From NCBI GenBank assembly GCA_003104975.1, contig PQAM01000009.1, positions 1 through 64,000 on the forward strand: a stretch of DNA of 64,000 nucleotides, read 5' to 3'. This document shows, piece after piece, positions 31,518 through 39,296 of the stretch. Source of the stretch: Candidatus Methylomirabilota bacterium (GTDB lineage: Bacteria; Methylomirabilota; Methylomirabilia; Methylomirabilales; Methylomirabilaceae). How positions within the stretch are numbered: the stretch's first letter is position 1; every line of letters starts with the position of its first letter. Below the pieces are notes generated by a model. That model ran no database searches, had not been told where the DNA came from, and saw only the letters and a program-made list of their open reading frames with translations. The position numbers and the translations under genes are program-made.

Positions 31518-32879
31518 ATGGCCTCACGCAGTCGGCGGCTCCGGCAGGACGACAAACGGTACGTCTGGCATCCCTTCACCCAGATGCAGGACTGGCTGCT
31601 GGAGCGCTATCCGATCATCGAACGGGGCGAGGGGAGCTACCTGATCGACGTCGACGGACGTCGCTACCTGGACGGCGTCTCCTCCCTCTGGGTGACGGTC
31701 CACGGCCACCGCAAGCAAACGATCGACCGGGCCGTCCGCGCCCAACTCGATAAGATCGCGCACACCACCTTCCTGGGACTGTCGCATCCGCCGGCCATTG
31801 AGCTGGCCGGGGCGCTTGTCCGGATTGCCCCAAAAGGACTCGCAAAGGTCTTTTACTCCGATAACGGCTCGACCGCCGTCGAGATCGCGCTGAAGATGGC
31901 GTTTCAGTACTGGCAGCAGAGGGGCGGGGCCTGTGCCCGCAAGACCCGGTTCATTGCGCTGAAAGAGGCGTATCACGGCGATACCCTGGGCGCGGTCAGC
32001 GTCGGCGGGATCGACCTGTTCCACCAGTTGTACCGGCCGCTCCTGTTCCCGATCTGGCGAATCCCCTCGCCGTATCGGCCGCCATGGGACCGCCGCCGCC
32101 GGGCGGATGCGCTCGCGCGGCTCGAGTCGATCCTGGCGCGCCGTCACGACCGGGTGGCGGGGGTCGTGCTGGAGCCGTTGATGCAGGGGGCGGCGGGGAT
32201 GCTCCCATCGCCGCCCGGTTTTTTGAAGGCCGTCCGCAAGCTCTGCTCACAGTACAACGTCCTCCTGATCCTGGACGAGGTGGCCACCGGATTCGGGCGG
32301 ACCGGGACGATGTTTGCCTGTGAGCGGGAGGGGGTCACGCCCGACCTGCTCTGTCTGGCAAAGGGGCTGACGGGAGGGTATCTGCCGCTCGCCGCGACGC
32401 TGACGACACAGGCGATCTTCGACGGTTTTTGCGCCCCGTATGAGAAGAAGAAGAGCTTCTTTCACGGCCACAGCTACACCGCCAACCCGCTGGCCTGCGC
32501 CGCGGCGCTTGCAAACCTCGAGTGCTTTCGGCGGGAGCAGACGCTCACGCGGCTGCAACCGAAGATCGCCCTGTTGCGTCGCGAGCTTGAGACGCCGCGA
32601 ACGCTTCTGCATGTGGCCGATATCCGGCAGGTGGGGTTCATGGTCGGCATCGAATTGATGCAGGATCGGGACAAAGGGACCCCGTACCCGTATGAGGCGA
32701 AGATGGGGATCCGGACGATCCTGGAGGCTAGACGACGAGGATTAATTATCCGGCCGCTGGGTAATGTCATCGTCCTGATGCCGCCGCTCTCGATCTCGCC
32801 CAAGGACCTCATTCGAATGGTGCGCATCGTCGGCGAGTCGATCAGGGCGGCCACGGAAGGCGTGAGGCGGGAGGCGTGA
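31518..32879 (+). CDS. bioA: Adenosylmethionine--8-amino-7-oxononanoate transaminase
   Basis: The 453-residue PLP enzyme makes 7,8-diaminopelargonate in biotin synthesis. It shows VWHPFTQMQDW and YLDGVSSLWVTVHGH near the N-terminus, YSDNGSTAVEIALKMAFQYW, LILDEVATGFGRTG (Asp binding PLP) and CLAKGLTGGYLPLAATLTT with the PLP lysine. The last residues (TEGVRREA) are translated from the GAGGCG repeat between bioA and bioD. Confidence 0.94.
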   Translation: MASRSRRLRQDDKRYVWHPFTQMQDWLLERYPIIERGEGSYLIDVDGRRYLDGVSSLWVTVHGHRKQTIDRAVRAQLDKIAHTTFLGLSHPPAIELAGALVRIAPKGLAKVFYSDNGSTAVEIALKMAFQYWQQRGGACARKTRFIALKEAYHGDTLGAVSVGGIDLFHQLYRPLLFPIWRIPSPYRPPWDRRRRADALARLESILARRHDRVAGVVLEPLMQGAAGMLPSPPGFLKAVRKLCSQYNVLLILDEVATGFGRTGTMFACEREGVTPDLLCLAKGLTGGYLPLAATLTTQAIFDGFCAPYEKKKSFFHGHSYTANPLACAAALANLECFRREQTLTRLQPKIALLRRELETPRTLLHVADIRQVGFMVGIELMQDRDKGTPYPYEAKMGIRTILEARRRGLIIRPLGNVIVLMPPLSISPKDLIRMVRIVGESIRAATEGVRREA

Positions 32880-32898
32880 GGGGCGGACTTGTGACGCA

Positions 32899-33633
32899 AT
32901 GAACCTCGTGAAACATTCCGGTCTGTTTGTGATCGGGACCGATACCGGCGTCGGGAAGACGCTGGTCACGGCGGGGCTGGCGTATGCGTTGCGGGCCTGC
33001 GGGGTCGATGTCGGGGTGATGAAGCCGGTCGAGACCGGCTGTTCGACTCGAGACGGACGATTGCGACCGCCGGATGCCTTGGCGCTGCGTGAGGCGGCCG
33101 GCACGCGGGATGCCCTTGACCTGATCAACCCCTATCGCTTCCGTGAGCCGTTGGCGCCGATGGTGGCGGCTGAGCGGTTACGACGGACTATTGACGTCGA
33201 CCGGTTGCTGGAGCGCTTCGACCGGCTGGCCGATCGACATACGGTCATGCTGGTGGAGGGCGCGGGCGGCCTGTTGGTACCCGTCACAGAAAAGGTGTCG
33301 TTCCTCGATCTCGCGGTCCGGCTGCAACTGCCCCTGCTTATCGTCATCGGGTCCAGGCTTGGGGCGCTGAACCACGCCAGGCTGACGGTCGAGGCGGCGT
33401 GTGCTGCCGGTGTCCCGGTGGTCGGGGCCATCGTCAATCGCGTGACTGCCGAGCGGTCGCTTGCTCGAACGACCAACGTATCGGCCCTCCGCCGCCTCTT
33501 ACCGATCCCAATATTCGGTGAAATCCCTCACCTATCGGATATCAGGGGAAATCCCCTATGGCGCAGTCCGTCGCTGCACCGCATCCTGGCATCATCTCTC
33601 GACGATCTATTTGTGCGACCGATCAGGAGGTGA
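32899..33633 (+). CDS. bioD: ATP-dependent dethiobiotin synthetase
   Basis: The 244-residue protein has the P-loop-like GTDTGVGKTLVTAGLAYALR, VGVMKPVETGC, VEGAGGLLVPV and VGAIVNR motifs of BioD, which closes the ureido ring with CO2 and ATP. It follows bioA by 19 bases, and its ribosome-binding site lies in the GAGGCGTGAGGGGCGGA repeat. Length is normal. Confidence 0.93.
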   Translation: MNLVKHSGLFVIGTDTGVGKTLVTAGLAYALRACGVDVGVMKPVETGCSTRDGRLRPPDALALREAAGTRDALDLINPYRFREPLAPMVAAERLRRTIDVDRLLERFDRLADRHTVMLVEGAGGLLVPVTEKVSFLDLAVRLQLPLLIVIGSRLGALNHARLTVEAACAAGVPVVGAIVNRVTAERSLARTTNVSALRRLLPIPIFGEIPHLSDIRGNPLWRSPSLHRILASSLDDLFVRPIRR

Positions 33634-33637
33634 ATCA

Positions 33638-34303
33638 GTGCGCAAATCATACAGATCCGCGATCCCTGCACTTTCCCTGCTGTTGCTGTTGTTTCTGACC
33701 TCGTGCGCGTCGATCAGTCAGGGGCCGCGCGCGTGGGAAGACCCGTCGGGCGAGCAGGGGCTGGCGTCCTGGTACGGCCACCCCTACCATGGGCGCCGCA
33801 CGAGCAGCGGCGAGGTCTACGACATGTATCAGCTCACGGCCGCGCACCGCGAGATTCCCCTCGGAAGCTGGGTGGAGGTGGTCAACCTCGGCAACGGTCG
33901 TTCGCTGACGGTTCGGATCAACGACCGCGGGCCGTTCATTGACGGTCGGATCATCGACCTGTCGTATGCCTCGGCCCAGTTGCTCGGCGTCGTGGGACCC
34001 GGAACGGCGCCGGTCAGGGTTCGACTCACCCAGGCGCCGCCGCAGCGGCAGGCGCCGGAACCCACCCGATATTCGGTACAGGTGGCCTCATTTGTCTCGG
34101 AGTCGAACGCGCGTACCCTGAAGGCGGAGTTGGAGCAGAAGATGACCGGTGTGTACCTGGTGAAGGCCCAGGTCAACGGGGACGTCTATTTCCGGGTCCG
34201 TGTCGGCCGGTTTGCCTCGCACGCCGAGGCGAGGACCGCCGCCGAGCGGCTGGCGTCGTTCGGCTATCGCGTCCTGATCCTGGGTTCTGACGACCGCTTC
34301 TGA
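33638..34303 (+). CDS. rlpA: RlpA-family septal lipoprotein with SPOR domain
   Basis: GTG 33638 has AGGAGG 7 bases upstream. The 221-residue product has a lipoprotein signal (LSLLLLLFLTSCASISQG), the RlpA double-psi barrel (GLASWYGHPYHGRRTSSGEV, RINDRGPFIDGRIIDLSYAS) and a C-terminal SPOR domain (YSVQVASFVSESNARTLKAE to FGYRVLIL). RlpA proteins cleave denuded peptidoglycan glycans at the septum. The last 60 or so bases are repeated after the downstream TA pair. Confidence 0.9.
   Translation: MRKSYRSAIPALSLLLLLFLTSCASISQGPRAWEDPSGEQGLASWYGHPYHGRRTSSGEVYDMYQLTAAHREIPLGSWVEVVNLGNGRSLTVRINDRGPFIDGRIIDLSYASAQLLGVVGPGTAPVRVRLTQAPPQRQAPEPTRYSVQVASFVSESNARTLKAELEQKMTGVYLVKAQVNGDVYFRVRVGRFASHAEARTAAERLASFGYRVLILGSDDRF
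34243..34303 (+). repeat. Direct repeat of the rlpA 3' end, copy 1
   Basis: GCCGAGCGGCTGGCGTCGTT through the rlpA stop is repeated at 35047-35109 with a handful of mismatches. The two copies bracket the TA cassette at 34384-35033. Confidence 0.82.
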
Positions 34304-34383
34304 GTCATGCGGACAGCGGGCGCTTGACAGGTGAGCGTGTGTGTAGGACACTATATTATATATCGTCATACAAAGGAGGGTCC

Positions 34384-34623
34384 ATGCCCACAAGCGTACG
34401 TCTGAATTCGGCGCTGGAAACACGGCTGAGGAAGCTGGCTGAGCGCGAAGGGGTTCCCCTATCGGCGCTGCTGCGGCGGGCGGCAGCGCGGTACTGTGAC
34501 GAGGCCGCCGCCGCGTCTTTGGATGTGAGGCTTGCCGATGTGATCGGCGCGGCACACTCGGCAGGCGGGCAGGCTCGCCGGACCGGCGAGGCCTTTCGCA
34601 AGAGTCTGCGCCGCCGCCGGTGA
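34384..34623 (+). CDS. Ribbon-helix-helix antitoxin
   Basis: The 79-residue protein starts MPTSVRLNSALETRLRKLAE, then REGVPLSALLRRAAARY, a ribbon-helix-helix DNA-binding domain, with a basic C-terminal tail. AAAGGAGGG precedes ATG 34384. It overlaps the PIN gene by 4 bases. An AT-rich segment (CTATATTATATATCG near 34351-34365) marks the promoter region. Confidence 0.82.
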   Translation: MPTSVRLNSALETRLRKLAEREGVPLSALLRRAAARYCDEAAAASLDVRLADVIGAAHSAGGQARRTGEAFRKSLRRRR

Positions 34624-35033
34624 TCCTGACCGACGCCGGTCCCCTGGTAGCGCTCATCGACCGCGGGGAGTCTGATCACGTGCGGTGTCGCAAGGCGCTC
34701 ACCGAATTACAGGGTCCTCTACTGACCACCTGGCCGGCATTTACCGAAGCCATGTATCTGCTTGGGGAAGCGGCGGGGTGGACAGCCCAGGAAGCGCTCT
34801 GGCGTCTGCTCAACCGGGGCGACCTGGTCATCGATACGCCACGGCACGTGCCGCATATTGCAACCCTGATGGCGAAGTATCAGAACGTCCCGATGGATCT
34901 GGCCGACGCCTCGCTGGTTGCGCTGGCTGAAGACCGGGGCCTGTCGGTGATTTTTACGTTGGACCACGATTTCCACATTTATCGACTTCCGCGCGGGAAA
35001 GCCTTCACAATCATTCCAGCCGCATCCCCGTAG
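34620..35033 (+). CDS. PIN-domain toxin
   Basis: GTG 34620 overlaps the antitoxin stop. The 137-residue protein reads MILTDAGPLVALIDRGESDH, TWPAFTEAMYLLGEAAGW, MDLADASLVALAEDRGLSVI and FTLDHDFHIYR, the full set of PIN motifs. It is a probable ribonuclease toxin of a VapBC-like pair. Confidence 0.86.
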   Translation: MILTDAGPLVALIDRGESDHVRCRKALTELQGPLLTTWPAFTEAMYLLGEAAGWTAQEALWRLLNRGDLVIDTPRHVPHIATLMAKYQNVPMDLADASLVALAEDRGLSVIFTLDHDFHIYRLPRGKAFTIIPAASP

Positions 35034-35046
35034 TTGCCTCGCCAAC

Positions 35047-35109
35047 CGCCGAGCGGCCGGCGTCGTTCCGCTATCGCGTCCTGATCCTGGGTGCCGATGA
35101 CCGGTTCTA
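35047..35109 (+). repeat. Direct repeat of the rlpA 3' end, copy 2
   Basis: GCCGAGCGGCCGGCGTCGTT and the following CTATCGCGTCCTGATCCTGG reproduce the end of rlpA, including a stop codon, downstream of the TA pair. The region from 35110 to 35317 is AT-richer than its surroundings and probably holds the promoter of the chemosensory operon; a TTGACT lies at about 35228-35233. Confidence 0.8.
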
Positions 35110-35317
35110 AGGATTCATGGTTGATCCGTTTCACCAGTCGTGTGTCTGTTGCTGCGTTAGCTCATACTACTGTTCTCAGGGAAAATCACGTTCATATATC
35201 CGGAATATACCCTATTGAGAAATATTTTGACTTATCGTAAATAGCTATGGGAAACTACCTATTCCAGTCATGAAGGCAGTGAGGAGCGATTCGTTCTGCG
35301 TCAACGGAGGTCACAAG

Positions 35318-35791
35318 GTGACCGTACAAGGTTCTCCGCTCCGGTTAGTTGTGTTCGGTATCGAGGGTCAGCGTTACGCCCTGCGTCTCGATACGGTGGA
35401 GCGGGTGCTGCCGATGGCGGCTGTCTCGCCGCTGCCGAAGGCGCCCTCTGTGGCGCTCGGCGTGATCAACCTGCACGGGCAGGTTGTGCCGGTTCTTGAC
35501 ATCCGAAGCCGCTTCAGCTTGCCGTCCTGCGACTATGGCATTACCGGACGCCTCCTGGTCGCTCGGACGCATCGGCGAATCCTGGCCTTGCCGGTGGATG
35601 AGGTCGTTGGGGTGACGGAGGTGGCCGGAGATACTGTCATGCCTCCGGGCACTGTCCTTCCCGGGATCGGGTACGTAGCGGGAATCGTCGCGCTCGCAGA
35701 CGGCCTCATCTTCATCCATGACCTGGGCACCTTCCTGTCCCTCGACGAAGAGCAATCGTTGGCCGAAGCCCTGGAGGAACGAGCAGGATGA
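35318..35791 (+). CDS. CheW-like coupling protein (WspB-like)
   Basis: The product of about 157 residues is a single CheW domain (LRLVVFGIEGQRYALRLDTV, ALGVINLHGQVVPVLDIRSR). CheW proteins join receptors to CheA. GTG 35318 is preferred since GGAGGT lies about 8 bases upstream; ATG 35270 would add 16 residues. It opens an operon of CheW, CheR-TPR, CheW, MCP, CheA-REC and CheB, the gene set of Wsp-type systems. Confidence 0.87.
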   Translation: MTVQGSPLRLVVFGIEGQRYALRLDTVERVLPMAAVSPLPKAPSVALGVINLHGQVVPVLDIRSRFSLPSCDYGITGRLLVARTHRRILALPVDEVVGVTEVAGDTVMPPGTVLPGIGYVAGIVALADGLIFIHDLGTFLSLDEEQSLAEALEERAG

Positions 35792-37146
35792 GGCTATCTG
35801 ACGAGGCATGCCGGGAGATGCAGGAATTGATCGCCAGGCGGTTGGGGCTGGACTTTCCTGAGAATCGTCAGGCTGACCTCGAGCGGGGGCTCGCGCGGGC
35901 GCTCCGAGGCGCATCGATTCGGTCGCCGGACGCGTATCTGGCATGGCTGGCTACCTTGCCGGATGAGAGTCCGGAGTGGAGGCGGCTGGCCGACCACCTT
36001 ACGGTGGGCGAAACCTACTTCTTCCGCGACCCGGGCTGCTTTGAGGCGCTGGAGCAGCAGGTCCTTCCCTCCCTTATTGCCGAACGCCGGTCGGCGGGTA
36101 ACCTCAGGCTCCGGTTCTGGAGCGCCGGATGCGCCACCGGCGAAGAGCCGTACTCTCTCGCCATCCTGCTGGATCGCTTGCTCCCAGACCTCGCGGATTG
36201 GTCGCTGACGATTCTGGCGACAGACATCAATTCGGAGGCTCTGGAGGTGGCCCGGCGAGGGGTATATCGGCAGTGGCCGCTCCGCGAAACCCCTTCATGG
36301 GTTCGGGATCGATACTTCTACCGCCACGAAACAGAGGCGTATGAGGTAGACCCAAGGATTCAACGAATGGTCAGTCTTGCCCCGCTTAACCTGGCCGAGG
36401 ATGGGTATCCGGCCGTCGTCACCAATACCACCGCTATGGATCTGATCCTTTGTCGCAACGTCCTGATGTACTTTACCGACGAGGCCCAACGGGCGTGCGT
36501 CACGCGTTTGCAACGGGCGCTTGTACCCGGAGGATGGCTAGTCGTCGGTCCGGCTGAAGCCTCTACCGATCTGCTCAGCCCGCTGGCCCCCGTGACCTTC
36601 CCCAACGCCATCTTGTATCGGAAGGAGCAGCCATCGGCTAGCAGCCATCAGCCATCAGCTTTCGTCCCCTCGCCCCCATTTGCTTTTCCCCAACCCCTAT
36701 CCCCCAACTCCCAACCCCCGTCTTCTGCTCCCCAACCCCTATCCCCCAACCCCCAGCCCCTGCTCGAGCGCGCGCGAGCGTTGGCCGATCAAGGCAACCT
36801 GGAGGAAGCCTACCATTTGTGTAAGACCGCGCTGGCGAAGGATCAGCTTGACCCCGAAGCCCACCTTCTTTTGGCTGCGATCTGTCAGGAACGAGGGGAG
36901 ATCTCCGAAGCGCTTGAAACGCTCCGTCGGGTTATTTACCTGACGCCGGATTCGGCGTCGGCCTACTTCCTCATGGGGAGCCTGCTGCTGCGACAGGGGA
37001 AGCGCGGCCAGGGACGGCGATCCATGGAGACGGTGGTGAGCCTCTTACAGACCGTTCCCGGCCATGAGACAGTGGCGGGCAGTGCCGGCCTGACGGCGGG
37101 TCGGCTTCTGGAGACCGCCCGGGCGTATCTGGAGTTGTCCGCATGA
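35788..37146 (+). CDS. CheR-type methyltransferase with TPR domain (WspC-like)
   Basis: The 452-residue protein has a CheR domain (LTVGETYFFRDPGCFEALEQ, RFWSAGCATGEEPYSLAILL, DLILCRNVLMYF) using S-adenosylmethionine to methylate receptor glutamates, and a C-terminal TPR region (RALADQGNLEEAYHLCKTAL on). The linker, roughly residues 285-328, is a Pro/Ser/Gln tract (PQPLSPNSQPPSSAPQPLSP) from C-tract repeats at 36632-36763. It overlaps both neighbours by 4 bases. Confidence 0.9.
   Translation: MRLSDEACREMQELIARRLGLDFPENRQADLERGLARALRGASIRSPDAYLAWLATLPDESPEWRRLADHLTVGETYFFRDPGCFEALEQQVLPSLIAERRSAGNLRLRFWSAGCATGEEPYSLAILLDRLLPDLADWSLTILATDINSEALEVARRGVYRQWPLRETPSWVRDRYFYRHETEAYEVDPRIQRMVSLAPLNLAEDGYPAVVTNTTAMDLILCRNVLMYFTDEAQRACVTRLQRALVPGGWLVVGPAEASTDLLSPLAPVTFPNAILYRKEQPSASSHQPSAFVPSPPFAFPQPLSPNSQPPSSAPQPLSPNPQPLLERARALADQGNLEEAYHLCKTALAKDQLDPEAHLLLAAICQERGEISEALETLRRVIYLTPDSASAYFLMGSLLLRQGKRGQGRRSMETVVSLLQTVPGHETVAGSAGLTAGRLLETARAYLELSA
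36632..36763 (+). repeat. C-tract repeat inside the CheR linker
   Basis: CAGCCATCAGCCATCAGC is followed by CCCCAACCCCTATCCCCCAA-type units in frame. The units are related to those in the cheA gene at 39688-39964 and 40861-40905. Confidence 0.82.
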
Positions 37147-37754
37147 GTGAGACACGACAGGCGATCGACTGGCAGGAGATCTACTCCAGGCTGGCGCAGA
37201 CACGGAGGCATCTCGAAACCAGCGAACGTCGTTCTCTTGACGAGGTCGAGCGGATTTTGAGGGATCGGGCTTTCGTGTTGGCGCAGCCGTTGCCGGAGGT
37301 CCAGAGCCCGCGAGAGCTCCTCGACATGCTGGTCTGCGCTATTGCGCGAGAGCAGTACGGAATTGAAATGGCGTTCGTCCTGGAGGTGATCCCCTTCCGG
37401 GAGCTGACACCGGTGCCCTGCGCACCGCCGTTTCTGCTCGGTGTAGTCAACCACCGCGGCCGGATCCTTCCAGTCTTAGACCTCCGAAGGTTGCTCGAGC
37501 TGCCGGGACAAAAGGACACCGAGGCGGGCCAAATCGTGGCGGTCCAGGCCGTGGGGATGACACTAGGAATCTCTGCCGACAGCATGGTGGGCACGGTCCA
37601 AGTTGCGCTGCAAGACGTGTCACTGCCTCCGGTCACCCTCACAGGCGAGCGTCACAAGATCGTCAGAGGCGTGACGAAGGAGATGGTGGCGGTGCTGGAT
37701 CTCGAGGCGCTGGCTCGAGACCCGCGGATCACAGTCAACGAAGAGGTCACATGA
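37143..37754 (+). CDS. CheW-like coupling protein with N-terminal extension (WspD-like)
   Basis: The 203-residue protein has an N-terminal helical segment (SRLAQTRRHLETSERRSLDE) and then a CheW domain (LLDMLVCAIAREQYGIEMAF, LLGVVNHRGRILPVLDLRRL). Two CheW genes of different length flanking a CheR-TPR gene is the Wsp arrangement. Confidence 0.87.
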   Translation: MSETRQAIDWQEIYSRLAQTRRHLETSERRSLDEVERILRDRAFVLAQPLPEVQSPRELLDMLVCAIAREQYGIEMAFVLEVIPFRELTPVPCAPPFLLGVVNHRGRILPVLDLRRLLELPGQKDTEAGQIVAVQAVGMTLGISADSMVGTVQVALQDVSLPPVTLTGERHKIVRGVTKEMVAVLDLEALARDPRITVNEEVT

Positions 37755-37781
37755 CGGGGCCTCTTCAGGAGGAGATGGAAG

Positions 37782-39281
37782 ATGAGATGGACAGTCGGTC
37801 AGCGGATTGCGGTCGGATATGCGGTGATTCTACTGCTCCTGGCGGTGATCGCGGGCGCCGGCATCTATGCGCTTCCGCGTACGGCTGATACGTTCTTCAG
37901 CGCGGTGCGCCAGCAGGAGCAGAGCCTCGAGGCCCTGCGTGCCGACGAACGGCTCACCTCAGCGAATGCGAACTTCCTCCGCTATCTCCTCACCGGGGAC
38001 CAGAAGTTCCTAAAGGTGATGGAGGACAGACTTTCGAGCGGCCGCCGGAGCCTCACAGCGCTCCGCGACGCAAGCACCACTTCAGCATTGAAAAGCGAGT
38101 GGGAGGAGGTGCTGGGTCTCGTGACGTTGCTTGACCAAGGGCAGAATGCGGCGATTGCAGCCAAGGCGGCCCGTCGAGAGGCCGAGGCGCTCCGTATCGG
38201 TGCAGAACGGGTGTACCCGATACGTGAACGGCTGTCATCCTTGATTGACCGCCTTGTCGCTTCCGACCGGGCTCGTGCCAAAGAGGCCGCACAGTCGGCG
38301 GCCGCGGCGGCCTCTCGCGCCTTCTGGGTCATCGTCTTCGTGTCGGCGTTCGCGCTGGCCGCCGGGGTCGTGATCGCCTGGGCGTCCGCTCGTTCCATCA
38401 TCGGTCCCTTGCGCGACGCCATTGCGATGTTGGGTTCTGCATCCTCAGAGATTGTTGCCTCGACGACCCAGCAGGCGTCGGGCACGGCCGAAGAGGCCAC
38501 TGCGGTCCAGGAGACCGCGACGACCGTGGACGAGGTCAAGCAGACCGCGCAGGTGTCGGCTCAGAAAGCGCGAGCGGTGACGGACGCCGTGCAGAAAACG
38601 GCCCAGGCCTCTCAAGAGGGGCGGGGGGCGGTGGAAGCAGGCATCAAGGGGATGCAGGAGCTGAAGGCGCGGATGGAGGCGATCGCGGAGCGGATTCTGG
38701 CCTTGAGCGAGCAGGGTCAGGCCATCGGTGAGATCATCGCCGTCGTCAACGATCTGGCTGAGCAGTCGAACCTGCTGGCGGTGAACGCGGCGATTGAGGC
38801 GGCCAAGGCCGGCGAAGCGGGGAAGGGGTTTGCGGTGGTGGCGGCCGAGGTGAAGGCGTTGGCCGAGCAGTCCAAGCAGGCCACCGCACAGGTGCGCGGC
38901 ATCCTGAACGAGATCCAGCGGGCGACGCAGGCAGCGGTCATGGCGGCGGAGCAGGGGGTCAAGACCTCGGATGCCGGGGTCGGGATGGCCGGTCGAAGCG
39001 GCGAGGCGATCCGGTTGCTGAGCGAGGGCTTGACCGAATCGGCGCAGGCGGCGCAACAGATCCTGGCCTCCGCCCAACAGCAGGCGGCGGGGATGGATCA
39101 GGTGGCGATCGCGATGCAGAACATCCGGCAGGCCTCCACGCAGAACATGGCTTCCACCCGACAAGTAGAACAGGCGGCCCAGAACCTGAATGAGCTGGCC
39201 CAGCGGCTGAGCACGCTGATTTCGGGGAACGGCGCCGGTGGGCGGCTGCCGGTCAGCCGTCGGCTCCATGCCGAGGACTGA
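37782..39281 (+). CDS. Methyl-accepting chemotaxis protein (WspA-like)
   Basis: The 499-residue receptor has a membrane segment near 10-30, a periplasmic CHASE3-like helical domain ([20 protein letters not shown]), a second membrane segment near 178-203 and a long signalling coiled coil with the conserved tip ([20 protein letters not shown]). A HAMP domain is not obvious. An AGGAGGAGATGG ribosome-binding site precedes ATG 37782. A signal related to surfaces or stress is inferred only from the Wsp-like operon. Confidence 0.88.
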   Translation: MRWTVGQRIAVGYAVILLLLAVIAGAGIYALPRTADTFFSAVRQQEQSLEALRADERLTSANANFLRYLLTGDQKFLKVMEDRLSSGRRSLTALRDASTTSALKSEWEEVLGLVTLLDQGQNAAIAAKAARREAEALRIGAERVYPIRERLSSLIDRLVASDRARAKEAAQSAAAAASRAFWVIVFVSAFALAAGVVIAWASARSIIGPLRDAIAMLGSASSEIVASTTQQASGTAEEATAVQETATTVDEVKQTAQVSAQKARAVTDAVQKTAQASQEGRGAVEAGIKGMQELKARMEAIAERILALSEQGQAIGEIIAVVNDLAEQSNLLAVNAAIEAAKAGEAGKGFAVVAAEVKALAEQSKQATAQVRGILNEIQRATQAAVMAAEQGVKTSDAGVGMAGRSGEAIRLLSEGLTESAQAAQQILASAQQQAAGMDQVAIAMQNIRQASTQNMASTRQVEQAAQNLNELAQRLSTLISGNGAGGRLPVSRRLHAED

Positions 39282-39296
39282 GTTCGTGATAACCAC

